64,000 nucleotides of DNA from Rhodobacteraceae bacterium LNNU 3342 (GCA_008711135.1 VUAW01000006.1:1-64000), one strand, 5' to 3'; numbered from the stretch's first letter, positions 47,569 through 57,366 are shown. The notes: a model not told the origin generated them from the letters alone. Program-made: numbers and translations.

Positions 47569-49857
47569 TCAGGAGGCTACACAGTCAGCGTAGTAGTGCA
47601 CTGTGCCATCGGGGCCGGTTTCCACCACCAAGCCGTGAATGTCGGTTTCGAAGCCCGGACATTCACGCGCGAATTCGCGGTTGAAGCGCAGGTAATCCAC
47701 GATCTTGGCGTTGAAGGTCTCTCCGGGGATGAGGAGAGGAATGCCCGGCGGGTAGGGGGTCACGAGGCTTGTGGTGATCCGGCCCTCAAGCTCATCAATC
47801 GGGACCCGCTGCGTCTTGCGCCGGGCGATGTGGGAAAAAGCCTCGCTCGGTGTCATCGCGGGGTGGTGGTCGGTCAGGTAGATCTCAGTCGACAGGCGGG
47901 CGACGTCGTATTTGGCGTAAAGCGAATGGACGTGCTGGCTCAGGTCGCGCAGGCCCATCCGCTCATAACGGGTGTGCTTGCCGCAGAATTCCGGCATCAC
48001 CCGCCAGAGCGGCTGGTTGCGGTCGAAATCGTCCTTGAATTGCTGCAGGGCTGCGAGAAGCGTGTTCCAGCGGCCCTTGGTGATGCCGATGGTGAACAGG
48101 ATGAAGAAGCTGTAAAGCCCGGTTTTTTCCACGACCACGCCATGTTCGGCCAGGTATTTCGATACGATCGAGGCAGGGATGCCCGTGCTGTCGAAACGCC
48201 CCTCGATATCCAGGCCGGGGGTGATGATCGTGGCCTTGATCGGGTCGAGCATGTTGAAGCCGGGGGCCATGTCGCCAAAGCCGTGCCAGCTGTCCTCGCC
48301 ATCGCGCTGGACGCCTTCGGAGTCGGTGCGGCGCAGCACCCAGTCCTTGGTGCGCCCGATGCCTTCCTCCGACAGCTCGTCCGGGCCCCAGACCTGGAAC
48401 CACCAGTCATTCTCACCGAATTCTTCATCGACCTTGCGCATGGCGCGGCGGAAATCCAGCGCCTCTAGGATCGATTCCTCGACAAGGGCCGTACCGCCCG
48501 GCGGCTCCATCATGGCGGCGGCCACGTCGCAGCTTGCGATGATCGAATACTGCGGGCTGGTCGAGGTGTGCATCAGGTAGGATTCGTTGAAGAGGTGCCG
48601 GTCGAGCTTCGTCTCCTCGGAATCCTGGACCAGCACGTGGCTCGCCTGCGAAATTCCGGCCAGCAGCTTGTGGATCGACTGGGTGGCAAAGGTGACGGCG
48701 TGCTTGGTCCGTTCCCGCTTGCGGCCCATCGCGTGATAGGTCCCGTAGAACGGGTGGAACGCGGCATGAGGAATCCATGCCTCGTCGAAATGCAGGTTCT
48801 CGACATAGCCGTCGAGCATCCGCTTGATTTCCTCGGTGTTGTACAGGACGCCGTCATAGGTGGACTGGGTCAGGGTCATGATGCGGGGCTTGACCGCATC
48901 GGCATCCACGTCCTGCAGCAGCGGGTTGGCCCGCATCTTGGCCCGGATGGATTCCGGTTCGAATTCGGAATGGGCAATCGGGCCGATGATGCCCCAATGG
49001 TTGCGGGTTGGCCGCAGAAAGACCGGGATCGCGCCAGTCATGATGATCGCATGCAGGATCGACTTGTGGCAGTTGCGGTCCACGACCACCACGTCGCCCG
49101 GCGCCACCGCGTGGTGCCAAACCATCTTGTTGGAGGTCGAGGTGCCGTTGGTCACGAAGAAGCAGTGGTCGGCGTTGAAGATCCTTGCGGCGTTGCGTTC
49201 GGACGCGCCGATGGCCCCGTTGTGATCAAGAAGCTGGCCCAGTTCCTCTACCGCGTTGCAGACATCGGCCCGCAGCATGTTTTCGCCGTAGAACTGGTGG
49301 TACATCTGCCCGATCGGGCTTTTCAGGAAGGCCACGCCGCCCGAATGGCCGGGGCAGTGCCATGAATAGGACCCGTCCTCGGCATAATCCAGAAGCGCCT
49401 TGAAGAAGGGCGGCTGAATGCCTTCGAGGTAGGACTTCGCCTCGCGGATGATGTGCTTGGCCACGAATTCGGGGGTGTCCTCGAACATGTGGATGAAGCC
49501 GTGCAGCTCCCGCAGGATGTCGTTGGGCAGGTGGCGGGACGTCTTTGTCTCGCCGTGAAGGAAGATCGGCACGTCGGCGTTCTTCCAGCGGACCTCTTCG
49601 ATGAAGCTGCGCAGGTTCAGGACGACGGGATCAAGATCGGGGCCGGCGCTGAATTCTTCGTCATCGATCGACAGCACGAAGGCAGAGGCGCGGCTTTGCT
49701 GCTGCGCAAACTGCGACAGGTCGCCATAGCTGGTGGCGCCCAGCACCTCGAACCCTTCGCGTTCGATGGCATCGGCCAGTGCCCGGATGCCCAGGCCCGA
49801 CGTGTTTTCAGAGCGGAAATCCTCATCGATGATGACAATGGGAAATCGGAACTTCAT
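47569..49857 (-). CDS. Orn/Lys/Arg-family PLP decarboxylase
   Basis: 762 residues, fold type I, the size of inducible arginine/lysine decarboxylases. The N-terminal wing (FPIVIIDEDFRSENTSGLG...) is receiver-like; the PLP lysine lies in TQSIHKLLAG; other conserved segments are NGTSTSNKMVWH, FDEAWIPHAAFHP and the C-terminal PYPPGIPLLIPGE. The start at 49857 (MKFRFP) has AAAGGAAA upstream and is preferred over 49878. Decarboxylates a basic amino acid to a diamine or agmatine, consuming a proton. Specificity cannot be set by eye; arginine is the common annotation. No antiporter gene is adjacent, so an acid-resistance role is not supported. Confidence 0.88.
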   Translation of the reverse strand: MKFRFPIVIIDEDFRSENTSGLGIRALADAIEREGFEVLGATSYGDLSQFAQQQSRASAFVLSIDDEEFSAGPDLDPVVLNLRSFIEEVRWKNADVPIFLHGETKTSRHLPNDILRELHGFIHMFEDTPEFVAKHIIREAKSYLEGIQPPFFKALLDYAEDGSYSWHCPGHSGGVAFLKSPIGQMYHQFYGENMLRADVCNAVEELGQLLDHNGAIGASERNAARIFNADHCFFVTNGTSTSNKMVWHHAVAPGDVVVVDRNCHKSILHAIIMTGAIPVFLRPTRNHWGIIGPIAHSEFEPESIRAKMRANPLLQDVDADAVKPRIMTLTQSTYDGVLYNTEEIKRMLDGYVENLHFDEAWIPHAAFHPFYGTYHAMGRKRERTKHAVTFATQSIHKLLAGISQASHVLVQDSEETKLDRHLFNESYLMHTSTSPQYSIIASCDVAAAMMEPPGGTALVEESILEALDFRRAMRKVDEEFGENDWWFQVWGPDELSEEGIGRTKDWVLRRTDSEGVQRDGEDSWHGFGDMAPGFNMLDPIKATIITPGLDIEGRFDSTGIPASIVSKYLAEHGVVVEKTGLYSFFILFTIGITKGRWNTLLAALQQFKDDFDRNQPLWRVMPEFCGKHTRYERMGLRDLSQHVHSLYAKYDVARLSTEIYLTDHHPAMTPSEAFSHIARRKTQRVPIDELEGRITTSLVTPYPPGIPLLIPGETFNAKIVDYLRFNREFARECPGFETDIHGLVVETGPDGTVHYYADCVAS

Positions 49858-50093
49858 CGGCTTTCCTTTGATCAGCATCCCGGGCGTCCGTTCTGTCTGG
49901 TGCCAGCGGGCACGTCAAGACCGGGACGGCAAGACTTTGCTGCCGGGGCGCCCGCGACAGCAGAACAGGTGTACGTAGGGCGATCGGCCATCGTGGCCAC
50001 AGGCCCGGCCCGGGCGGCCGGTTTGTTGTGCGACTCGGGCGGCAGGCGTAGTCTTTGGGCATCGATGTGACAACCGCCAGCCGGGAGGATGCG

Positions 50094-50999
50094 ATGTCCA
50101 TGTCATTTCGTTCACTGACATTTGTTGCGTTTCTGGTTCCCGTCGCAGCCGCCGCCCAGGATCCCGCAGTGGAGCATGTGGAGGCGGCCGGGACGCAATT
50201 CCCCGTTGTTCAGTCAGGGGAGGGGGAGCCGGTTCTGTTCGTCCACGGCGCCTATGCCGACCACCGCGCATGGGAGCCGCTGCGGGCAGAGGTGGCAGAG
50301 AGCCACCGCTTCATCGCCTATACGCAGCGTCATTTCGGCACTGCGGACTGGCCAGAGGAGCCGGGCATGTCGCGGGATGTGCACGAGGCCGATCTCGTGG
50401 CGCTGCTGGAGGCCTGGGGAGAGCCGATGCACCTTGTGGGCTGGTCCTACAGCGGGCCGATCGTGCTGCAGGCGGCGCTGGACCGGCCCGACCTTGTTCG
50501 CAGCGTGGTGATCTTTGAGCCGACGCTCGACACCGTTCTGCAAGACAAGCCCGAACACGCGCAGGCGCTTACGGCGTGGGAAGAGGGCTGGGGCCCCATC
50601 GGCGAGGCCCTGCAGGGAGGCGATGCCGAGGAAGCCGTGCAGCGGGCCATCGAATATGTCTTTGGCCTTCCGGATGACGGCTTCACGACCTTGCCCGAGC
50701 CCGCCCGGGCCATGATCACCGACAACGCCCACAGCGTACCAAAGCTCGCCGGGATGCCGCCGCCCACGCCGATGACCTGCGAGGATCTGGCCGGGGTGCA
50801 GGCGCCGGTCCTTGTTGTCTGGGGCACCGAGACGCTGCCTTTCTTCGAGGCTGCGGCCAAGGAGGTGGCCGCCTGCCTGCCCAATGCCACGCTGGAGGAG
50901 ATCCCTGGCGTCGGGCATGGCGGCCCCATTCAGGCGCGCGAGGCCTTCGTGGACAGGATGCTGTCGTTCCTGCGCGAGGTTGACAGTTCGGGACGATGA
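50094..50999 (+). CDS. exported alpha/beta hydrolase
   Basis: 301 residues from ATG 50094 behind GGGAGG. Signal peptide (SLTFVAFLVPVAAAAQD). Catalytic features: HGAYADHRAW oxyanion region, nucleophile serine in GWSYSG, acid likely in VVWGTET, histidine in GVGHGG. Resembles haloperoxidase/epoxide-hydrolase-like members; the reaction is unknown. Exported to the periplasm. Confidence 0.85.
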   Translation: MSMSFRSLTFVAFLVPVAAAAQDPAVEHVEAAGTQFPVVQSGEGEPVLFVHGAYADHRAWEPLRAEVAESHRFIAYTQRHFGTADWPEEPGMSRDVHEADLVALLEAWGEPMHLVGWSYSGPIVLQAALDRPDLVRSVVIFEPTLDTVLQDKPEHAQALTAWEEGWGPIGEALQGGDAEEAVQRAIEYVFGLPDDGFTTLPEPARAMITDNAHSVPKLAGMPPPTPMTCEDLAGVQAPVLVVWGTETLPFFEAAAKEVAACLPNATLEEIPGVGHGGPIQAREAFVDRMLSFLREVDSSGR

Positions 51000-51174
51000 T
51001 CCCGCCCTGATCTTGGGGTGCATCGGGGCGCCTGCCGCGCCGGGGGCTGTCGGTTGCGTGAACCGGCAGGGTGGCGAATTCAATTGAAACCCCCCGCCGC
51101 CCGCCGTAAGCGCAGGGGTCCTGATGGACAGCTGACGCGGCAGTTTCCCGCCAAGGCTTTCACCCGTCAGGACT

Positions 51175-52227
51175 TTGCTGACACCAGACACGACAGGCTT
51201 GATCATCGACCAATCATCTTCTCCCCGCACCGCGCGCGAATGGCTCAGCATTCTGGCTCGGTACCGCGAGCCGTCCAACCGCCGGAGCCAGTTCGAGCTT
51301 GCGGCGACACTGGTGCCATTCCTTCTGCTGTGGGGGCTGGCGTGGATGGCGCTGTCGGTCAGCCTGTGGCTGACGGTGGCGCTGGCCATGATCAACGGCG
51401 CGTTCCTTGTGCGGCTGTTCATCATTCAGCACGACTGCGGGCATGGCGCCTTTCTGACCAACAGGCGCGCGCAGGACTGGCTGGGCCGCCTGCTGGGCGT
51501 GCTGACCCTGACCCCCTATGCCCTGTGGCGACGCACTCATTCCATTCACCACGCCTCTCACGGGAACCTGGACCAGCGGGGGATTGGCGATGTGCTGACC
51601 CTGACGCTTGACGAATATCGCGCGCGATCCCGGTTGGGGCGGCTGGGCTACCGGCTTTATCGCCACCCGTTCGTGTTGTTCGTGCTGGGGCCGAGCTTCC
51701 TGTTCATCGTACAGAACCGGGTGCCGTTCGGGAAGATGAGATCGGGGTGGCGCTACTGGGGATCGGCGATGGGCACGAATGCCATGATTGCCGTCATGCT
51801 GGGGCTGATCACGTGGTTTGGAGGGCTGCTGCCGGTGCTGCTGATCTTCCTGCCCAGCACGGTGGTGGCGGCGACCATCGGCGTCTGGCTGTTCTATGTG
51901 CAGCACCAGTTCGAGGAAACCCACTGGTCCAAGGGCGAAGACTGGCAGCTTCACGATGCGGCGCTTGAGGGAAGTTCGCACTACGTCCTGCCGCAGCCGC
52001 TGCGCTGGCTGTCAGGGAACGTCGGGATCCACCACGTCCACCACCTTTATTCCCGCATTCCGTTCTACCGGCTGCCGGAAGTGATCCGCGACCACCAGGA
52101 CCTGGCCGAGGCGCAACGGCTCACCATCCGCGAGAGCCTTGCGACGGTCAGGCTGCACCTGTGGGACGCGGGGCAGGGGAAGCTGATTTCCTTTGTCGAG
52201 GCCCGCACGCGCTATGGTGTCGCCTGA
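51175..52227 (+). CDS. membrane fatty acid desaturase
   Basis: About 350 residues with the three histidine boxes of the di-iron desaturases: HDCGHG, HSIHH and HHVHH, separated by four to six hydrophobic helices, as in delta-12/omega-type desaturases. The start is uncertain: TTG at 51175 follows AGGAC, and no ATG is in frame nearby. It would introduce a double bond in membrane lipid acyl chains. Interesting in combination with the cyclooxygenase-like gene about 7 kb upstream, though there is no operon link. Confidence 0.86.
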   Translation: MLTPDTTGLIIDQSSSPRTAREWLSILARYREPSNRRSQFELAATLVPFLLLWGLAWMALSVSLWLTVALAMINGAFLVRLFIIQHDCGHGAFLTNRRAQDWLGRLLGVLTLTPYALWRRTHSIHHASHGNLDQRGIGDVLTLTLDEYRARSRLGRLGYRLYRHPFVLFVLGPSFLFIVQNRVPFGKMRSGWRYWGSAMGTNAMIAVMLGLITWFGGLLPVLLIFLPSTVVAATIGVWLFYVQHQFEETHWSKGEDWQLHDAALEGSSHYVLPQPLRWLSGNVGIHHVHHLYSRIPFYRLPEVIRDHQDLAEAQRLTIRESLATVRLHLWDAGQGKLISFVEARTRYGVA

Positions 52228-52289
52228 GGCCACAGGGCAGGCGATACGGGATGCGGGGTGCTGTGTCGGTCCCGGCGGGATGAGGCTCA

Positions 52290-52556
52290 CTACCCGCCGG
52301 TTTCACCATCGTTGGTCATCCCGCGGTCCTCTACCCGGACATAGCCGTGCCTCAGCCTGAGGTTCAGGATCCGGGTGCCATAGTCCCTGCAGTCGCTGGC
52401 AGAACCGGAGCCGCGGACGCGGGTCCGGCCGCGCTTTCCGATCCTGCCCCAATGCACCACGAGCGCCTGATCGGCGAAGAGGTCGGGCTCGATCCGGATG
52501 CTGTAGAAGCGAAAGCAGTTATGTTCCGGATCGACCTTCTCGAGATAGACATCCAT
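52290..52556 (-). CDS. WGR domain protein
   Basis: 88 residues consisting of a single WGR domain: HWGRIGKRGRTRVRG preceded by FYSIRIEPDLFADQALVV. WGR domains bind DNA ends or nucleic acids in PARP-like proteins and MolR; stand-alone forms are common in Rhodobacterales and uncharacterised. Convergent with the desaturase gene. Confidence 0.82.
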   Translation of the reverse strand: MDVYLEKVDPEHNCFRFYSIRIEPDLFADQALVVHWGRIGKRGRTRVRGSGSASDCRDYGTRILNLRLRHGYVRVEDRGMTNDGETGG

Positions 52557-52671
52557 GGGAACCCCCGTCTCATCCCCTCATCTAGGCTTTGAAATGCGGG
52601 GCGAGGCAAGGAAAGTTTCGCATCGTCGGCGGAAGTAGCGCAAAAAGCCGGGCGCGGTGAACCCTAGGCCG

Positions 52672-53103
52672 TCATCGATGACCTTGATCATCGGGAGCGG
52701 CGCCTACGCGCCTCAAGTGAGTTTCTTGAAACGAGGTGGGATGTTTCAGGCCGTAGCCGAGCGCCCTGTCCAGCCCGATGTGGGCCATCCAGACGCAGGC
52801 GAGCGGGAGGAGTGGCAGGCCGGTCGCAAGGGCCGCCAGTGCCAGCGTCGCGGGCGCGACATAGGTATGGGCGAGGTTGTAGATGCGGGCGCCCGTCCTT
52901 GGCCCGAAGGCGTAGGCTATCATGGCAAGGTCCGGCAGAAGGACTGCGGCGGCGAGCATCGCCAGGTTGTCGGTGAGGAAAAAGTAGCCCCACAGGCCGG
53001 CAGCGCAGGCGGCAAGACCCTCTAGCTGGAGGAGGAGCCGCGCGTTCCCGCGTGCCACCGGAAAGACATGGTCCGGGGGGATGGAGAGAGGGGACGTGAT
53101 CAT
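52672..53103 (-). CDS. DUF4260 membrane protein
   Basis: 143 residues, four predicted helices. The closing segment HIGLDRALGYGLKHPTSF followed by THL is characteristic of DUF4260. Function unknown. It is divergent from a LysR regulator with a 141-base gap and is the likely regulatory target. Confidence 0.82.
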   Translation of the reverse strand: MITSPLSIPPDHVFPVARGNARLLLQLEGLAACAAGLWGYFFLTDNLAMLAAAVLLPDLAMIAYAFGPRTGARIYNLAHTYVAPATLALAALATGLPLLPLACVWMAHIGLDRALGYGLKHPTSFQETHLRRVGAAPDDQGHR

Positions 53104-53244
53104 GCTGAAGCCCTTTCAGGAGCGGCGGGCTCCGCGAAGGGGATGCCCCGCGCGGAACCTTTCAATGAAGAAGTGCCCGCATTGTCACCCGTCCAAGCTC
53201 ATTCTGAAATTGCCTGAAGCCGCAGATCCGCTATACGGAAATGT

Positions 53245-54147
53245 ATGACCCTATGCATCGACTGGGCGCTCTGGCGCAGCTTTCTCGCCGTGGCGGAGGC
53301 GGGCAGCCTTTCAGGCGCCGCACGGCGGCTTTCCCTGACGCAGCCGACCGTGGGCCGGCATATCGAGCAGCTGGAAGGGGCGTTCGGACAGAAGTTCTTC
53401 CTGCGCTCGCCCCAGGGCCTGATGCCCACGGAAGAGGCTTTGGCCCTTTTGCCACAGGCGCGGGCCATGGCGATGGCCGCCGACAGCCTGGAGCGGCAAG
53501 CCTCGGCCCCCGCAGAGGAAGCGCGCGGCATAGTCCGGATCGCGGCAAGCCATGTGGTGGGGGTGGAACTGCTGCCAGAGGCACTTGCGCCGCTTGTGGA
53601 CGCGCATCCGGGGTTGGAGACCGAACTGGCGCTCAGCAACGAGAACAGCGATCTGTTGCGGCATGAAGCGGATATTGCGCTCCGGATGGCGCGCCCGACG
53701 CAAGGTAGCCTGATCGCCCGATACCTGGGGGAGGTGCCGCTTGGCCTCTTCGCTCATCGCAGCTACTTGCTCCGCCATGGATCGCCGCAGGAGCCTGGCG
53801 ATCTTCGCGGTCACCTGCTGATCGGGGCGGATCGCGACCCGGCCTTCCTTGCCGCGCTTGAAGCGTTTGGCGGTGCAATGACCCGGCGGAGCTTCCGCCT
53901 GCGCTGTGACAGCGAAGCGGCCCAGCTTGCGGCGCTGCGTGAGGGGATCGGGATCGCCATCTGCCAGCGCGGGATCGCTGCCCGCGATCCGGACCTGGTC
54001 CCGGTGTTGGCCGGGCAGGTATCCTTCCGTCTCGGTTGCTGGCTGGTGATGCACGACGACCTGCGGGCTGTGCGCCGAATCAGGATGGTGTACGACCACC
54101 TGGGGAAATGTCTGCCCCGGATGTTCAAAAGGCAGCCTGTGCCTTGA
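53245..54147 (+). CDS. LysR-family transcriptional regulator
   Basis: 300 residues. HTH: WRSFLAVAEAGSLSGAARRLSLTQPTVGRHIEQLE. The C-terminal effector domain has only loose conservation. The start ATG at 53245 is used; an ATG four bases earlier is out of frame. Likely controls the divergent DUF4260 gene and itself. Ligand unknown. Confidence 0.88.
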   Translation: MTLCIDWALWRSFLAVAEAGSLSGAARRLSLTQPTVGRHIEQLEGAFGQKFFLRSPQGLMPTEEALALLPQARAMAMAADSLERQASAPAEEARGIVRIAASHVVGVELLPEALAPLVDAHPGLETELALSNENSDLLRHEADIALRMARPTQGSLIARYLGEVPLGLFAHRSYLLRHGSPQEPGDLRGHLLIGADRDPAFLAALEAFGGAMTRRSFRLRCDSEAAQLAALREGIGIAICQRGIAARDPDLVPVLAGQVSFRLGCWLVMHDDLRAVRRIRMVYDHLGKCLPRMFKRQPVP

Positions 54148-54151
54148 ATGA

Positions 54152-54174
54152 GCGCCCCGTAGTGGACGGGGCGC
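54152..54174. terminator. bidirectional stem-loop between convergent lysR and purU
   Basis: GCGCCCCGT, loop AGTGG, ACGGGGCGC: a perfect 9-bp stem in the 38-base gap between two convergent genes. No long T run. Confidence 0.55.
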
Positions 54175-54185
54175 CGGGGGCTGTC

Positions 54186-55070
54186 TCAGCCCATGCGCTC
54201 GGAGGCGTGTTCGTTCGGGCTTGCGGCAAAGACGACGGTCTTGTTGCCGCTGATGAACACGCGCCGGTGGATGTGGGCGTGGATGGCACGCGCCAGCACC
54301 TGGCTTTCCACGTCGCGGCCAAGGCTGACGTAGTCGGACGGGCTTTGCGCGTGGGTCACGCGAACGGTGTCCTGTTCGATGATCGGGCCTTCGTCCAAGT
54401 CGGCGGTGACATAGTGCGAGGTCGCGCCGATCAGCTTGACGCCGCGTTCGAACGCCTGCTTGTACGGGTTCGCGCCCTTGAAGCTCGGCAGGAACGAATG
54501 GTGGATGTTGATGATGCGCCCGGACATGTTCTGGCACATCTCGTCCGACAGGATCTGCATGTAGCGTGCCAGCACGATAAGCTCGGCCCCGGTTTCGCGG
54601 ACGATGCGCATCTGCTCGGCCTCGGCCTCGGCCTTGTTGGCCTTGGTGACCTTGATGTGGTGGAAGGGGATGTCGTGGTTCACGACGACCTTCTGGTAAT
54701 CCATGTGGTTCGAGATCACGGCCACGATGTCGATCGGCAGCGCCCCGATCCGCCAGCGGTACAGCAGGTCGTTCAGGCAGTGGCCGAAGTGGGACACCAT
54801 GATCACCACCTTCATCTTCTGGCAGGGATCGTGGAACGCATAGGTCATGTCCAGCGGTCCGGCGACCTCGGCGAAGCCTTCGGCGAGCTCTTCCCGCGTC
54901 TTGCCCTTTTCCGAGGCAAAGCTGAGGCGCATGAAGAATCGGTCATTTTCCAGATCGGTGAACTGCGAACTGTCGTGGATGTTGCAGCCTTGCTCGGCAA
55001 GATAGGTGGACAGGGCCGAGATGATGCCCGAACGAACCGGGCAGGAGGCGGTCAATATGATCTGGGGCAT
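54186..55070 (-). CDS. purU: formyltetrahydrofolate deformylase
   Basis: 294 residues from ATG 55070 (MPQIILTASCPVRSGIIS). N-terminal ACT domain (about 1-80), then the formyltransferase-like catalytic domain with NIHHSFLPSF and TADLDEGPIIEQD, which carry the catalytic His and Asp. Releases formate and regenerates tetrahydrofolate. Placed next to a betaine-type transporter and across from folD and dimethylglycine dehydrogenase, it probably serves as the outlet for C1 units from demethylation rather than purine supply. Confidence 0.93.
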   Translation of the reverse strand: MPQIILTASCPVRSGIISALSTYLAEQGCNIHDSSQFTDLENDRFFMRLSFASEKGKTREELAEGFAEVAGPLDMTYAFHDPCQKMKVVIMVSHFGHCLNDLLYRWRIGALPIDIVAVISNHMDYQKVVVNHDIPFHHIKVTKANKAEAEAEQMRIVRETGAELIVLARYMQILSDEMCQNMSGRIINIHHSFLPSFKGANPYKQAFERGVKLIGATSHYVTADLDEGPIIEQDTVRVTHAQSPSDYVSLGRDVESQVLARAIHAHIHRRVFISGNKTVVFAASPNEHASERMG

Positions 55071-55681
55071 GAGCTTTCCGTCTTTCCGGATCGGGAACCG
55101 CAGCATGAACACGACGCTGCTGTTCTGGTTTGGGCCGGGCAGGGCACCGGGGCGCCCCGGACAGACATGCGGAAACAGCAACTGGCCAGCGGAAAAAGCC
55201 GTTGAATTACTTGCTGGTGCATGAACAGGCCCGGCATGGGACATGAAGCGACTTGGTAAGCCCGACGCTGCCGGCCCGCGTGGACGTTTGCGACAATCGG
55301 GCTGGAAATCTGCGCCTGAACCGGCTTTCCACATGCGCCCTGAGCACCGTCATCCGGGTGCGGCCTGACGTCGCGGAAACTTGCCGAGGTCAGACGCGTC
55401 GCGATGCTACTGTACAATCGTCGCGCTTGTTCTGCGGGGTGGATGGGCCTTCCGGCACAAAGATTGCTGAACAAGAAAAGAACCTGTCTCACGTCCAGTT
55501 TCCGGTCAGCCGCGACTTCAGGGCAACACGGCAATCAGACGGTCCAAGGGCCCGCGGCCAGACTTCAGCCGCCAGCCACCCGGCCGATCCTGTGACCCGC
55601 TGCCCCGGCGCAAGATCAAGACGGAACCCAGGTCTGGACGCACCCTTCGGCAGGCGACTTCGCCAACACAGGAGGACTCCG
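55071..55681. promoter_or_regulatory. divergent control region between purU and the BCCT gene
   Basis: A 611-base gap with no gene that I can support, although the BCCT frame is open back to 55253. It must contain promoters for purU (leftwards) and the transporter (rightwards). The BCCT ribosome binding site AGGAGG is at 55670-55675. No known riboswitch was recognised; a site for the nearby GlxA-type regulator is expected. Confidence 0.4.
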
Positions 55682-57322
55682 TTGACCCATATGACCACCG
55701 ATACTGAATTGCGCGACGACGCGCCCCCGCCCGAAAGCGTCATTCAAACCGATTACGAGGTCGGCCGCGACAATATCGAGGGCCAGATCGGGCCGATCGG
55801 TTTCAGCGTCCACAACCCGGTCTTCGCGATCTCGGCGCTCAGCGTGATCGCCTTCGTGATCTTCACATTGGCGGTGCCAGAAACTGCGGGCACGCTGTTC
55901 AGCTCGTTGTTCAACAATGTCACAAAGGGGTTCGACTGGTTCTTCATCGGCGCGGCGGATGTCTTTGTCATCCTGTGCCTGGTGCTTGTGATCAGCCCTT
56001 ATGGCAAGATTAGGCTGGGTGGCGCCAGTGCGACGCCGGACTTCGGCTATGCCAGCTGGTTTTCCATGCTCTTTGCTGCGGGCATGGGCATCGGGTTGAT
56101 GTTCTATGGTGTGTCAGAGCCGCTCAGCCACTTCTCGTCATCGATGGGCGGGACAGAGGCGGGCGCCGATGGGCTGCGGACCGACTGGGCGCCACTGGGT
56201 GGCGCCGCCATGGAGGCTGAGGCCATCCGCATGGGCATGGCCGCCTCGATCTACCACTGGGCGCTGCACCCCTGGGCGATCTATGCCGTCGTGGGCCTGA
56301 GCCTGGCGTTGTTCAGCTATAACAAGGGCCTGCCGCTGACGATCCGTTCCGCCTTTTACCCGATCTTCGGGGAACGCGTCTGGGGCTGGCCGGGGCATAT
56401 CATCGACATCCTGGCCGTGTTCGCGACCCTGTTCGGGCTTGCGACGTCGCTTGGTCTGGGGGCGGTGCAGGCGAATGCCGGGTTCAACAAGCTGTTCGGC
56501 GTGCCGATCAACGAAACCTCGCAGATCATCCTGATCGTTGTCATCACGGCAATCGCGCTGTTCTCGATCGTCCGCGGGCTGGAGGCGGGCGTCAAGCTGA
56601 TGTCGGAAATCAACATGGGGCTTGCCTTCCTGCTGTTGATGTTCGTCCTGTTCGCCGGCCCGACGCTGCTGCTGCTCACCGATATCGGCAGCTTCCTCGT
56701 GGCCTATGTCGAATACCTGCCGGCCCTGTCGAACCCCGTGGGCCGCGACGACACGAACTTCATGCAGGGCTGGACCTCGTTCTACTGGGCCTGGTGGATT
56801 TCCTGGTCGCCGTTCGTGGGGATGTTCATCGCCCGCGTTTCGCGTGGACGGACCGTGCGTGAATTCATCATCAGCGTACTTCTGGTCCCGTCGCTGGTGG
56901 GCGTCATCTGGATGTCGATCTTTGGCGGCGCGGCCATCAGCCAGGTCGTGAACGAAGGGCTCACCATCGTGCAGGAGGTTGATCTGCCGCTGCAGCTGTT
57001 CGCGATGCTGGACAACCTGCCGCTTGCCGGGATCACCTCGTTCATCGGCATCATGCTGGTCATCGTGTTCTTCGTGACCTCCTCGGACTCCGGTTCGCTG
57101 GTCATCGACACGATCACCTCTGGCGGCAAGGTGGATGCACCGGCCCCGCAGCGTGTCTTCTGGTGCGTGTTCGAGGGGGTGATCGCCGTGGTGCTGTTGT
57201 TGTCGGCGGGCGGACTTTCGTCGCTGCAATCCATGGTGATCTCCACGGGGCTGCCCTTCACGGTGCTGTTGCTGATCATGTGTGTCGCGCTCTGGCGCGG
57301 GCTGGCCAGCGAACCGCGCTGA
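55682..57322 (+). CDS. BCCT-family transporter (glycine betaine/choline/carnitine type)
   Basis: About 546 residues, twelve helices. The signature WAWWISWSPFVGMFIARVSRGRTVREF is intact, with tryptophans that form the trimethylammonium-binding box, and AAGMGIGLMFYGVSEP in TM3. The start is TTG 55682, with AGGAGG six bases before it; ATG at 55691 is 15 bases from that site and so less likely. The short N- and C-termini lack long charged tails, so osmotic sensing is not obvious and a catabolic uptake role fits. Neighbours in purU, GlxA-type regulator and dimethylglycine dehydrogenase point to glycine betaine. Confidence 0.92.
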   Translation: MTHMTTDTELRDDAPPPESVIQTDYEVGRDNIEGQIGPIGFSVHNPVFAISALSVIAFVIFTLAVPETAGTLFSSLFNNVTKGFDWFFIGAADVFVILCLVLVISPYGKIRLGGASATPDFGYASWFSMLFAAGMGIGLMFYGVSEPLSHFSSSMGGTEAGADGLRTDWAPLGGAAMEAEAIRMGMAASIYHWALHPWAIYAVVGLSLALFSYNKGLPLTIRSAFYPIFGERVWGWPGHIIDILAVFATLFGLATSLGLGAVQANAGFNKLFGVPINETSQIILIVVITAIALFSIVRGLEAGVKLMSEINMGLAFLLLMFVLFAGPTLLLLTDIGSFLVAYVEYLPALSNPVGRDDTNFMQGWTSFYWAWWISWSPFVGMFIARVSRGRTVREFIISVLLVPSLVGVIWMSIFGGAAISQVVNEGLTIVQEVDLPLQLFAMLDNLPLAGITSFIGIMLVIVFFVTSSDSGSLVIDTITSGGKVDAPAPQRVFWCVFEGVIAVVLLLSAGGLSSLQSMVISTGLPFTVLLLIMCVALWRGLASEPR

Positions 57323-57330
57323 AACGACTT

Positions 57331-57350
57331 CCCGGCCCTTAGGGGCCGGG
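57331..57350. terminator. stem-loop between convergent BCCT and GlxA genes
   Basis: CCCGGCCC, loop TTAG, GGGCCGGG: a perfect 8-bp stem between two convergent stops; usable from both sides, no T run. Confidence 0.55.
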
Positions 57351-57366
57351 GAACCTGCCGGAGGGG

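Noticed and set aside
47372-47593. Small frame of 73 codons between the VOC gene and the decarboxylase
   Set aside because: No ribosome binding site, no recognisable domain, overlaps the end of the decarboxylase gene.
55253-55681. N-terminal extension of the BCCT transporter frame
   Set aside because: BCCT proteins do not have such a segment and the AGGAGG at 55670 points to the TTG at 55682.
55071-55681. A riboswitch (glycine, tetrahydrofolate or SAM type) between purU and BCCT
   Set aside because: I looked for known conserved cores and found none; the gap is long enough for one, but nothing can be supported.
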